Shown: in pieces, positions 25,401 to 32,878 of the stretch
Layout of the letters: each line of letters starts with the position of its first letter
How positions within the stretch are numbered: position 1 is the first letter of the stretch
From: JBBQDZ01 sp038237515
GTDB lineage: Bacteria > Actinomycetota > Thermoleophilia > Gaiellales > Gaiellaceae
Assembly: GCA_038237515.1 (NCBI GenBank)
Contig: JBBRYP010000001.1
Span: 1 to 64,000 of the forward strand
Reading direction: 5' to 3'
Length of the DNA: 64,000 nucleotides
The notes under the pieces: model-generated
What the model was told of the DNA's origin: nothing
Seen by the model: the letters and a program-made list of their open reading frames with translations, nothing else
The model's database searches: none
Program-made: the position numbers and the translations under genes

Positions 25401-25457
25401 TAGTGCGGCCTCCACCTGCCCTTCGTTTCCGGTCGAACGTTATGAGAGGCCGCACTA
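25401..25457. repeat. 57-bp palindromic element, copy B (inverted)
   Basis: Bounded by TAGTGCGGCCTC and GAGGCCGCACTA. Its right end CTA (25455-25457) is the stop codon TAG of the leftward gene. The 40-bp spacer between copies A and B is itself GC-rich and palindromic (GGCCGGCGGCCG). Confidence 0.7.
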
Positions 25458-26195
25458 GACCGAGACCTCGCTCTGCGCCTCGAGCCTGTCGTGCAGCCCA
25501 TTGGCCTGCGGCGCCGGCCCGACCGCGACGGAGTCGCCCGCCCTCGGGACCTCGCCCTTGCCGGCTTGCGAGAGCTCCTCCGCGACGAGACACGCCATCC
25601 GTTCGCACGCGTGGCGGGCGAAGCGCACCTGCTCACGGCGGCCGAACAACCGAAACCCGAGGCGGACGAGCGGGTTCCCGTCGCGGGCTCGCTGCGAGTA
25701 GGCGGCGATGCGGAACTGCACCCCCCCGGTGTCGAGCCACTTCCAGACCTCGTAGTCCATCTGGCCCATCTCGAGGTGCCCCTGGAGCGTGCGGTAGCTC
25801 CAGCCCCAGATCCGGACCGTGCGGCCCGCCCGCTCGGAAGTCTCGTCGCGGACGCCGCCGACGCGAACGCCGACGTGAAAGCGCAGCCCGTGGAAGCGCA
25901 GCTCGAGGAGCATGTCGCGGCCCTCGAGCGGATCGTCGCCGTGGTAGATCGCGCGCACGATCGATGGGTCGGCGAACTCGTAGTCGCTCATCAGCCGGCG
26001 CGCCGTCTCCCAGGTGCCACCTCGGACGGGGGGGCCGGGAGCCTCAGGCGGAAGCGGCTCGCAGTAGGCGTCGACGCGCCATCCCTCCGCTTGCAGCCGC
26101 TCCCGGGCGGGCGGGTCGAAGTTCACGCTCTTGCGGTGCAGCCGGTCGAGTGCGCGCCGGCTGGCGGGATCGCGCAGCAGTTGCTCAGCGGCCAC
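25455..26195 (-). CDS. DUF1990-like protein, copy 1
   Basis: 246 residues. The central part (RMLMSDYEFADPSIVRAIYH-like: RRLMSDYEFADPSIVRAIYH, then GRDMLLELRFHGLRFHVGVR) matches the DUF1990 family of small START/SRPBCC-fold proteins that may bind lipids or other hydrophobic ligands. WGWSYRTLQGHLEMGQMDYE is the most conserved segment. A basic C-terminal tail follows. It overlaps the next gene upstream, a second protein of the same kind, so the two probably form one unit. Confidence 0.65.
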   Translation of the reverse strand: MAAEQLLRDPASRRALDRLHRKSVNFDPPARERLQAEGWRVDAYCEPLPPEAPGPPVRGGTWETARRLMSDYEFADPSIVRAIYHGDDPLEGRDMLLELRFHGLRFHVGVRVGGVRDETSERAGRTVRIWGWSYRTLQGHLEMGQMDYEVWKWLDTGGVQFRIAAYSQRARDGNPLVRLGFRLFGRREQVRFARHACERMACLVAEELSQAGKGEVPRAGDSVAVGPAPQANGLHDRLEAQSEVSV

Positions 26196-26898
26196 GCGGG
26201 ATCTCGTCGACGCGCCGCGTATGGATGTCGATCCCGCCGGTCATCCGGCCCCCGGAGAGCCGAACGATGCGCTCGAGGAACGAGATCCACATGTGAAGCT
26301 GCACCTCCTTCGCCATTCGCAGGCGGTGGTAGAGGAGGTTCGAGAGCCAGGAGGCGCTGCGGGCCCAGGACTCGATCGTGAAGGAGAGGTAGTCACCGCG
26401 CTCTGCACGGAACTCGATCTGGCCGGCCTCGAGATGGCCTGGGAGAGTCACGAAGCGGAACGAGGTGGGTGTCACGTCCACGACTCGCACCGGCCCGTCC
26501 CACGGGCCCGGCATACGCACGACGTACTCGTCGCCGACGAGCATCCTCTCCGCGTCGCCGTGAACCTTGTGGAAGCTCGCGAAGGCAGTGGGCGTGAACC
26601 AGTTGAGATCAGAGGAGACGCGCTGGACGAGCTCCTGCGGCGACATGGAGGTCTCGCGGACGTCGGTGCGGTAGCGCCGGTGGAAGAGCGGCCCCACCCC
26701 GCTCTCGGGAGACAGCACTTCCTCGAGCGAGAGCCCCACGGGAAGCTTCGGCAGCGCGTCCTCGCGCTTCGAGCCCGGCACCTCGCGCCGGTGCATCGGC
26801 GTCGTGCGCCACATGTAGTTCCAGGAGGTGAGCCCGATCCCGAAGGGCCAGAGTGCGGCGGTTACGAGGCGGCGCGCGGGGGAGGGGCGGCGGGACAT
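26185..26898 (-). CDS. DUF1990-like protein, copy 2
   Basis: 237 residues from ATG 26898; the longer frame to 27027 overlaps the divergent gene and is rejected. It shares with its neighbour the pattern LPGHLEAGQIEFRAERGDYL (compare LQGHLEMGQMDYE), followed by FTIESWARSASWLSNLLYHR. Same predicted SRPBCC-like fold. The N-terminus has a short hydrophobic stretch (RRLVTAALWPFGIGLTSWNY). Function unknown. Translation is coupled to copy 1 by an 11-base overlap. Confidence 0.65.
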   Translation of the reverse strand: MSRRPSPARRLVTAALWPFGIGLTSWNYMWRTTPMHRREVPGSKREDALPKLPVGLSLEEVLSPESGVGPLFHRRYRTDVRETSMSPQELVQRVSSDLNWFTPTAFASFHKVHGDAERMLVGDEYVVRMPGPWDGPVRVVDVTPTSFRFVTLPGHLEAGQIEFRAERGDYLSFTIESWARSASWLSNLLYHRLRMAKEVQLHMWISFLERIVRLSGGRMTGGIDIHTRRVDEIPRGR

Positions 26899-26911
26899 GC
26901 GCTCATCGTGC

Positions 26912-27157
26912 ATGACGAAGCTCGCGAGCGGGTACGGACTCCGCATGCTCACGAAGCTCGGGCACGACCTCGGCTTGCGCAGCTGGCAGATGCAGTCGGC
27001 CTCCCTCGGCTCGGTCGCCCTCTGCATCGGGCTCTGGATCCGCGCGAAGACGGTCGATCAGGACGAGCGCGGCAACGCGGAGCGCCGGGCACTCTTCGTC
27101 GGGCTGTGGCCGCCGATGTTCTGGCTGATCGGAGATTCACTCGAGCAGCACGAGTAG
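26912..27157 (+). CDS. Small hydrophobic hypothetical protein
   Basis: 81 residues from ATG 26912. Contains ASLGSVALCIGLWIRAKTVD and ALFVGLWPPMFWLIGDSLEQ, two moderately hydrophobic stretches that could lie in or on the membrane. It resembles short conserved actinobacterial proteins without known function. It is transcribed away from the DUF1990-like pair with only 13 bases between starts, so promoters must overlap the coding ends. Confidence 0.5.
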   Translation: MTKLASGYGLRMLTKLGHDLGLRSWQMQSASLGSVALCIGLWIRAKTVDQDERGNAERRALFVGLWPPMFWLIGDSLEQHE

Positions 27158-27322
27158 CCGCGCGGGATCCAGGCTTTCGCCGCCGCGAAGCTGCCAGCGT
27201 CTGCTGCAAACGCCGGTGCTCGCGCGGCGGCGCGCCAGACGCATAGATTGTCTCGGGAGCGACGCCGGCGGCCTGCGTCGCTGCCGCGCGGGTCTGGCGG
27301 GCGGGTTGAGTGGCGCGACGCC

Positions 27323-27714
27323 TCACGGACAGCCGCGGTCGCGCGTCCACTGGCCGATCCGGAAGATCACAAACTCCGCCGGACGCACCAGCGCGACGCC
27401 GACGACGCAGACGAGGCGGCCGTCGTCGAGGTCGCTCTGAGGCATCGTGCTCCGGTCGCACCTGACGAAATACGCCTCCTCGGGCTTCGCGCCGCGCAGC
27501 GCGCCGCTTTCATAGTCGCCGAGGCTCTCCAGCGGCTGGGCGGCCCCTCGGGTACGCCATGAGCCGTCGCTCCGACGAAGCCGGCGGTCGTGGTGCTGAC
27601 GCCCCTGATCGGCTCGGGCCCGCGAGAGACCTCCCCGACGAAGACGCCCGGGGCGAGGTTTTCGGGCGTCGGCGGCGAGAGCAAATCACAGGTACGGCGG
27701 GAGACAACAGCCAC
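27323..27714 (-). pseudogene. Relic of a contractile tail sheath gene
   Basis: Two pieces of a phage/contractile-injection-system sheath protein are fused. From ~27690 down the frame reads PENLAPGVFVGEVSRGPEPI then RGVSTTTAGFVGATAHGVPE, the sheath N-terminus. After about 27540 another frame reads ESGALRGAKPEEAYFVRCDR then STMPQSDLDDGRLVCVVGVA and LVRPAEFVIFRIGQWT, the sheath C-terminus, ending at TGA 27323. Sheath proteins are around 500 residues, so about three quarters of the gene is deleted and the frames do not match. No tube, baseplate or ATPase genes of such a system are nearby. Confidence 0.75.
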
Positions 27715-27763
27715 GACAGGGGCTCGTAGCCCGCCCCTGGATGACGTTCGGGTGGCGCGGCGG

Positions 27764-28180
27764 CTACTGCGAGATCTGCTGGACGACCTCGCCCGTCTCG
27801 GCATCGTCGCCCTGCCGGGCAACGTCTGCCTGCGCCAGGATCCCGACGAGGCGCCCGTCCTCCTCGACGACCGGGAGCCGGCGGACCTGATGGCGCGCCA
27901 TCAGGCGAAGCGCTTCGTCCAGGTTCTGATCGGGGTCGATCGTCACGAGATCCTCCGAGGCGATCTCGCGCACGGTCGTCGACTGCGGGTCGCGCCCGTC
28001 CGCGACGAGCCGGATCGCGACGTCCCGGTCGGTGACGATGCCGACGACGCGATCGCCGTCCACGATCGGAACGACGCCTGCGTCCTCGTCGCGCATTATC
28101 CGGGCAGCCTCGGCGACCGGATCCTCGCCCCGTACCGTCTTCGGGTTCGCAGTCATCATCTCCCTGATGCTCTTGGCCAT
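27764..28180 (-). CDS. CBS-pair domain protein
   Basis: 138 residues from ATG 28180, with AAAGGAGCTCCAG in front. Two CBS motifs: IREMMTANPKTVRGEDPVAE with VVPIVDGDRVVGIVTDRDVA, and TVREIASEDLVTIDPDQNLD with RLPVVEEDGRLVGILAQADV. Such stand-alone CBS pairs bind adenine nucleotides and act as energy or stress sensors. The longer frame upstream to 28363 is antisense to the acetyltransferase gene and is not used. Confidence 0.85.
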   Translation of the reverse strand: MAKSIREMMTANPKTVRGEDPVAEAARIMRDEDAGVVPIVDGDRVVGIVTDRDVAIRLVADGRDPQSTTVREIASEDLVTIDPDQNLDEALRLMARHQVRRLPVVEEDGRLVGILAQADVARQGDDAETGEVVQQISQ

Positions 28181-28304
28181 CTGGAGCTCCTTTCTCGACG
28201 TCCGGGTCTCTTCCGTCTCAACGTGAACCGGTTCCACGGAAGGTGCGGGCGAAACGTCGACACTCGCCACCGCGATCCGGCGCCTCGGCCGCGGCGACGA
28301 GACG

Positions 28305-28676
28305 GTGGTCGCCCAGCTCGCAGAAGGCGAGCCGCGCTTCGACCTGCTCTCCGACGAACGCACGATCCTGATCGTGGCCTTCGAGGGCGCCGCCCCGATC
28401 GGGTTCGTGCTCGCCCACGAGCTCGCGCGGCGCCACGGGGAACGCTCGTCGCTCTTCGTCTATGAGCTCCAGGTGGCGGCGCCGCAACGGCGGCGCGGCG
28501 TCGCGAGGCGGCTTCTGCAAGAGCTCCGTACGCTGGCGCAGGAACGCGGGATCGCGAGGGGCTTCGTCCTGACGAACGCTGCCAACGTCGCCGCGATGCG
28601 CCTCTACGAATCGTGTGGCGGGCGCCGCCCGAGCGACGACGACGTGCTCTGGGACTTCGACTACCGGACGGGCTGA
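28305..28676 (+). CDS. GNAT-family N-acetyltransferase
   Basis: 123 residues from GTG 28305. Acetyl-CoA-binding motif VYELQVAAPQRRRGVARRLL (motif A, with Q/RxxGxA) and the ending FVLTNAANVAAMRLYESCGG. The protein-like sequence continues upstream (LATAIRRLGRGDETV) without any usual start codon before a TGA at 28224, so the N-terminus may be shortened or use a rare start. Could acetylate a small molecule or antibiotic (AAC(3)-I-like style). Transcribed away from the CBS gene. Confidence 0.75.
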   Translation: MVAQLAEGEPRFDLLSDERTILIVAFEGAAPIGFVLAHELARRHGERSSLFVYELQVAAPQRRRGVARRLLQELRTLAQERGIARGFVLTNAANVAAMRLYESCGGRRPSDDDVLWDFDYRTG

Positions 28677-28694
28677 CGGCGCTTCGGCAGCTCG

Positions 28695-28829
28695 CTAATC
28701 CGCCTGGGGATCGTCCGCAGCGTCGGTGTCCTTCGCCTCCGGGTCCGGCACCGGCGAGCCGCCGCTCTCCTCGTTGCGGTCGTCCTCCGGCGGGTCGCCG
28801 CCCGGATCCAGGCCCTGCTGCTCACCCAC
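28695..28829 (-). CDS. Possible small acidic protein
   Basis: 44 codons from GTG 28829. The product is very rich in Asp, Glu, Gly and Pro (GLDPGGDPPEDDRNEESGG). The same frame stays open upstream and reads WRKSPAWFGFPRFGHHCTVG, which looks protein-like and includes a possible HHC metal site, but no start codon is evident there. The ORF is antisense to the region in front of thrS. Real coding, a longer protein with an unusual start, or chance are all possible. Confidence 0.3.
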   Translation of the reverse strand: MGEQQGLDPGGDPPEDDRNEESGGSPVPDPEAKDTDAADDPQAD

Positions 28830-28988
28830 GGTGCAGTGGTGCCCGAAGCGGGGAAAGCCGAACCATGCTGGCGACTTACGCCACCGTCGAGGCGCGTCTC
28901 GTCGGGCCGCGGCCAGGGCCTGTCCCCGGACCTGGCGCCGGGAGCCGTGGCCGGAGCCCCGACGCGGCGTCGGTTACCGTTGGCCGAG

Positions 28989-30884
28989 ATGAAGGTCGTC
29001 CTTCCCGACAACTCGGAGCTCGAGGTCGCGGCCGGCGCCACAGGGCTCGATGCTGCCGCGGCGATCGGGCCGAAGCTCGCCGAGCAGGCCGTCCTGCTGC
29101 GATCGAACGGCCAGGTGCAGGATCTGCGCCTTCCCCTCGAGGATGGGCAGCGGATCCAGATCCTGACCACGCGGGACACCCAAGACCCAGATGCGCTAGC
29201 GGTACTGCGCCACTCCAGCGCCCATCTCCTGGCCGAGGCGGTCCGGCGTCTCTACCCGGGCGTGAAGGTCGCGATCGGGCCCCCGATCGAGAACGGCTTC
29301 TACTACGACTTCGAGTTCCCCGAACCGATCCACGAGTCCGACCTCGAGCGGATCGAGGAGGAGATCCGGCGGGAGCTCGCCGACGGTCGCAGCTGGTGCC
29401 GCAAAGAGATCTCCCGCGACGAGGCGCGCGAGCGCTTCCGGAGCGAGGGGGAGCCGTACAAGGTGGAGCTCGTCGAGACCGCGGAAGGGCCGATCTCGCT
29501 CTACACGCAAGGGGATTTCACCGACCTCTGCCGCGGCCCGCACCTGCAGAACTCCAAGCCGATCAAGGCGCTGAAGCTGACGGCTCTCGCCGGCGCCTAC
29601 TGGCGCGGCGACGAGCGCAACCCGCAGCTGACCCGCATCTACGGCACGGCCTTCTACTCGCAGGCCGACCTCGACGCCCACCTCGAGCATCTCGAGGAGG
29701 CGAAACGGCGGGATCACCGTCGCCTCGGCCGCCAGCTCGACCTCTTTCACTTCTCCGAGCGCTCACCGGGGTCGCCGCTCTGGCACCCGAAGGGCATGGC
29801 GATCTGGCACGAGCTCGAGCGGCTTCGCCGGCGCGAGAACCTCCGCCGCGGCTACCTCGAGGTGAAGACGCCGATCATCTACGACGCGGAGACCTTCGTC
29901 ACCTCGGGGCACTTCCCGAAGTACGAGGATCTGATGTTCAAGCTCGACGTCGACGGCCACCCGTGGGCGCTGAAGGCGATGAACTGTCCCGGCCACATGC
30001 TCCTCTTCGGGAGCCGGCTGCGCAGCTACCGGGAGCTGCCGTTGCGCTTCGCGGAGCCCACGCCGCTCCACCGCAACGAGATCACCGGCACGCTCCACGG
30101 GCTTCTCCGGGTGCGGCAGGTGACGCAGGACGACGCCCACATCTTCTGCACCGAGGAACAGATCCAGGACGAGATCGCAGGCGTCGTCGATTATGCGCGC
30201 TACCTCTACGAGCTCTTCGGGATGGCCGCGAGCGCCGAGCTCTCGACTCGGCCCGACAACAAGCTGGGCACCGACGAGCAGTGGGACCTGACCGAGCGCG
30301 CGCTCGAGGCCGCGCTGCAGCTGAACGAGATCCCCTACGAGGTAGCCGCGGGCGAGGGCGCGTTCTACGGCCCGAAGATCGACCTCCACATGGAGGACGC
30401 GCTCGGGCGCCGCTGGCAGATAGGGACGATCCAGCTGGACTCGCAGATGCCGTCGCGCTTCGGCCTCTCCTACGTCGGCGCCGACAACGCCGAGCACCCG
30501 CTCTACGTCATCCACCGCGCGCTCTACGGGTCGTTCGAGCGCTTCATCGGCATCCTGATCGAGCACTACGGAGGAGCCTTTCCATTTTGGCTCGCACCGG
30601 TGCAGGTGCGGGTGCTGCCGGTGGGGGAGGGGCATCGCGAAGCGGCGCGGGCGCTGCGCGACTCGATCGGCGCCGCCGGTTACCGGGCCGAGGTGGACGA
30701 GCGCGACGAGACCGTCGGCAAGCGGGTCCGGGAGGCGGAGGTCGACAAGGTTCCCTTCGTGCTCGTCTACGGCGATCGCGAGAGTCCGGAGGCGCTCGCG
30801 GTGCGCAGGCGTGGGGAGGACGGCCTCGAGACCGCCAGCCTCGACGGCCTGATCTCCGAGTTCCGTCAGCTTGCTAAGGTATAA
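28989..30884 (+). CDS. thrS: Threonyl-tRNA synthetase
   Basis: 631 residues from ATG 28989. TGS domain (MKVVLPDNSELEVAAGATG), second editing/TGS-associated domain with HSSAHLLAEAVRRLYPGVKV and the RGPH motif (CRGPHLQNS), class II catalytic core with zinc Cys in AMNCPGHMLL, motif 2 around LPLRFAEPTPLHRNE, and the C-terminal anticodon-binding domain (PVQVRVLPVGEGHREAA). Charges tRNA-Thr. First gene of the translation block; hairpins separate it from infC. No T-box sequence is recognisable in front of it. Confidence 0.96.
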   Translation: MKVVLPDNSELEVAAGATGLDAAAAIGPKLAEQAVLLRSNGQVQDLRLPLEDGQRIQILTTRDTQDPDALAVLRHSSAHLLAEAVRRLYPGVKVAIGPPIENGFYYDFEFPEPIHESDLERIEEEIRRELADGRSWCRKEISRDEARERFRSEGEPYKVELVETAEGPISLYTQGDFTDLCRGPHLQNSKPIKALKLTALAGAYWRGDERNPQLTRIYGTAFYSQADLDAHLEHLEEAKRRDHRRLGRQLDLFHFSERSPGSPLWHPKGMAIWHELERLRRRENLRRGYLEVKTPIIYDAETFVTSGHFPKYEDLMFKLDVDGHPWALKAMNCPGHMLLFGSRLRSYRELPLRFAEPTPLHRNEITGTLHGLLRVRQVTQDDAHIFCTEEQIQDEIAGVVDYARYLYELFGMAASAELSTRPDNKLGTDEQWDLTERALEAALQLNEIPYEVAAGEGAFYGPKIDLHMEDALGRRWQIGTIQLDSQMPSRFGLSYVGADNAEHPLYVIHRALYGSFERFIGILIEHYGGAFPFWLAPVQVRVLPVGEGHREAARALRDSIGAAGYRAEVDERDETVGKRVREAEVDKVPFVLVYGDRESPEALAVRRRGEDGLETASLDGLISEFRQLAKV

Positions 30885-30911
30885 GCCTGCAAGCAGGGGC
30901 TCACGTTCCTC

Positions 30912-30997
30912 ACCTCCGGAGCCGAGCGCTCGCCGGAGGTTGCAACCGAATCGGTTCCGAGGACGAGCCGCTGCGTGCAGCGGTCTTGTTGTGTTTC
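30912..30997 (+). terminator. Two hairpins between thrS and infC, the second terminator-like
   Basis: The first hairpin has arms ACCTCCGG (30912-30919) and CCGGAGGT (30933-30940). The second is CCGCTG-CGTG-CAGCGG (30968-30983) followed by a T-rich run TCTTGTTGTGTTT. It can terminate thrS transcription or act as a leader attenuator for infC-rpmI-rplT, which are often controlled by r-protein L20 binding to leader RNA in other bacteria. Confidence 0.55.
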
Positions 30998-31024
30998 ACC
31001 CCCGAAAGAAAGGATCCAGCTAGC

Positions 31025-31042
31025 TTGGTGACACCCCTTTGA
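31025..31042 (+). other. Five-codon leader ORF overlapping the infC start
   Basis: TTG GTG ACA CCC CTT TGA, preceded by the ribosome site GAAAGGA (31007-31013). Its TGA overlaps the TTG start of infC (TTGA). The Shine-Dalgarno is well placed for this mini-ORF but about 25 bases from infC, so infC may depend on re-initiation. Confidence 0.4.
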
Positions 31043-31719
31043 GGCCGCGGCGGTTCGTCGAGCCGGTACGGCCGGTACGGCAGGACCAGGTGAACGAGAA
31101 CATCCGCGCGTCTCAGGTGCGGCTGATCGGCGACGACGGTGCGCAGCTCGGCATCAAGCCGACGCGCGAGGCCACGGAGTACGCCTTCTCGAAGAACCTC
31201 GATCTGGTCGTCGTCGCGGCGCAGGCCGATCCGCCTGTTGCGCGGGTGATGGACTACAGCAAGTACCGCTACGAGCAGGAGCAGAAGGCCAAGCTCGCGC
31301 GGAAGCACCAGATCTCGATCAACGTCAAGGAGATCAAGTTCAGGCCGAAGATCGGAATTCACGACTACAACACGAAGAAGGGCCACGTCGAGCGATTCCT
31401 GAGCCAGCGGGCCAAGGTCAAGGTCACGATCATGTTCAGGGGCCGTGAGACCACCCACCCGGAGCGTGGGCGCGACCTCCTGATGCGGCTTGCGGAGGAC
31501 GTCAAGGGGATCGGAGTCGTCGAGGCGCCACCGCTCCTCGACGGGCGCAACATGACGATGGTGCTGGGTCCGTCGAAGAACGCGGGAGTAGCCAAAGATG
31601 CCAAAGCAGAAGACACACAGCGGAGCGAAGAAGAGGTTCAAGCTGAGCTCGACGGGCAAGCTCCTGCGCCGGCGAGCAATGAAGAGCCACCTGCTCGGGA
31701 AGAAGTCGCCCAAGCGTAA
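31039..31719 (+). CDS. infC: Translation initiation factor IF-3
   Basis: 226 residues from TTG 31039. N-terminal domain (QVNENIRASQVRLIGDDGAQ, PPVARVMDYSKYRYEQEQKA) and C-terminal 30S-binding domain (IKFRPKIGIHDYNTKKGHVE, VTIMFRGRETTHPERG). Blocks subunit association and checks the start codon. A rare start codon is usual for infC, which autoregulates through it. The last ~40 residues (from about KDAKAEDTQ, acidic and Ala/Pro-rich) are encoded inside rpmI in another frame, a 122-base overlap. Confidence 0.93.
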   Translation: MRPRRFVEPVRPVRQDQVNENIRASQVRLIGDDGAQLGIKPTREATEYAFSKNLDLVVVAAQADPPVARVMDYSKYRYEQEQKAKLARKHQISINVKEIKFRPKIGIHDYNTKKGHVERFLSQRAKVKVTIMFRGRETTHPERGRDLLMRLAEDVKGIGVVEAPPLLDGRNMTMVLGPSKNAGVAKDAKAEDTQRSEEEVQAELDGQAPAPASNEEPPAREEVAQA

Positions 31720-31795
31720 GCGCAGCTTCGGCAAGGAGACCGCCGTCGCACCGGGCGACGCCCGTGGGGTCAAGCGGCTGCTGGGAAGGGGCTAG
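31598..31795 (+). CDS. rpmI: 50S ribosomal protein L35
   Basis: 65 residues, ATG 31598 with GGGAG upstream. Begins MPKQKTHSGAKKRFKLSSTG and ends with KRLLGRG; RRRAMKSHLLGKKSPKRKR is the family core. Normal length. The first 122 bases also encode the end of IF-3 in a different frame. Standard infC-rpmI-rplT order. Confidence 0.95.
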   Translation: MPKQKTHSGAKKRFKLSSTGKLLRRRAMKSHLLGKKSPKRKRSFGKETAVAPGDARGVKRLLGRG

Positions 31796-31803
31796 GGTCA
31801 CCG

Positions 31804-32166
31804 ATGCCGAGAGTCAAACGATCGGTTCACGCGCGGAAGAAGAGGCGCAAGGTCCTCGAGCAGGCAAAGGGGTATTGGGGGCTCAAGAAGTCGAGCTACC
31901 GGTACGCGAAGGAGCAGGTCGAGCACTCCCTCGCCTATGCCTACCGCGACCGGAAGAACCGGAAGCGCACCTTTCGGCGCCTCTGGATCATGAGGATCAA
32001 CGCTGCTGCACGGACGCACGGCCTCTCGTACAACCAGTTCGTCGCGGGCTGCCGGAAGGCGAACATCGAGCTCGACCGGAAGATCCTCGCCGATCTCGCG
32101 GTCGCCGACCCCGCCGCGTTCGGCAAGATCGCAGAGCAGGCCAAGGCCGCGCTCGAAGCAGCCTGA
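31804..32166 (+). CDS. rplT: 50S ribosomal protein L20
   Basis: 120 residues. PRVKRSVHARKKRRKVLEQA start and NQFVAGCRKANIELDRKILA toward the end are diagnostic. Binds 23S rRNA early in 50S assembly; in several bacteria L20 also represses this operon by binding its leader. Only eight bases after rpmI. Confidence 0.96.
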   Translation: MPRVKRSVHARKKRRKVLEQAKGYWGLKKSSYRYAKEQVEHSLAYAYRDRKNRKRTFRRLWIMRINAAARTHGLSYNQFVAGCRKANIELDRKILADLAVADPAAFGKIAEQAKAALEAA

Positions 32167-32194
32167 CCGTCTGCGGCCCGGGCGCCGCGGACGC

Positions 32195-32878
32195 GTGATC
32201 ACGTCGGCGTCCAACCCGCGGCTCAAGCTCGTTCGCAGGCTTCAGGGACGCCGCCAGCGCGAGCGACTCGGGCTGTTCGTCGTCGAGGGGGAAGACCTCC
32301 TCGACGCGGCCCGTGCCGCGTCGCTCGAGCCGGTGGACGTGCTCGTCGCGGGAGAGGACGTCGTGCCGGAGCTGCTGGCCGGCGTCTCGACGCTGCCGCA
32401 CGCGCCGCGCGTGGTCGCGGTCTTCCGGAGCGCCGACCTTCCGGGCGCGCAGGCGCGGGCGGTGGGGGTGGCGCTGTGGCGGGTCGCCGATCCCGGGAAC
32501 GTCGGGACTCTGCTGCGGGCAGCCGACGCCTTCGGTGCCTTCGTAGCGCTCTCGGCGGGCTGCGCGGATCTCACCGGGCAGAAGGCGCTCCGCGCCTCGG
32601 CAGGCGCGGTCTTCCGCGTGCCCGTCCACTGCTTCGACGACGCGCCGGGCCGCCGCGTCGGGCTCGTGCCGGGGGAGGGCACGCCGCTGAGGGAGGTCGA
32701 CCTGAGCTCACCGACCACCTTCGTCCTCGGCGCGGAGCGAGACGGCGTGCCGGCCGCGCTGCTGCGCGACTGCGCCGAGATCGCGTCCATCCCGCAGGTG
32801 GGCGAGTCGGAGTCGCTGAACGTCGGCGTGGCCGGCGCGATAGCGCTCTACGAGTGGTCGCGGCGGTCTAGCCGCTGA
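32195..32878 (+). CDS. SpoU/TrmH-family RNA 2'-O-methyltransferase
   Basis: 227 residues from GTG 32195. N-terminal substrate-binding domain (SASNPRLKLVRRLQGRRQRE, GLFVVEGEDLLDAA) and a SPOUT trefoil-knot domain with motif 1 around DPGNVGTLLRAADAFGA, motif 2 FVLGAERDGVP and motif 3 IPQVGESESLNVGVAGAIAL. Methylates rRNA or tRNA ribose with S-adenosylmethionine; target unknown. Placement after rplT is common. Its end overlaps the opposing secreted-protein gene by 11 bases. Confidence 0.88.
   Translation: MITSASNPRLKLVRRLQGRRQRERLGLFVVEGEDLLDAARAASLEPVDVLVAGEDVVPELLAGVSTLPHAPRVVAVFRSADLPGAQARAVGVALWRVADPGNVGTLLRAADAFGAFVALSAGCADLTGQKALRASAGAVFRVPVHCFDDAPGRRVGLVPGEGTPLREVDLSSPTTFVLGAERDGVPAALLRDCAEIASIPQVGESESLNVGVAGAIALYEWSRRSSR

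Noticed and set aside
28916..28940. GGGCCTGTCC resembling the MITE terminus, upstream of thrS
   Set aside because: Only ten bases match; no inner sequence, second terminus or flanking duplication.
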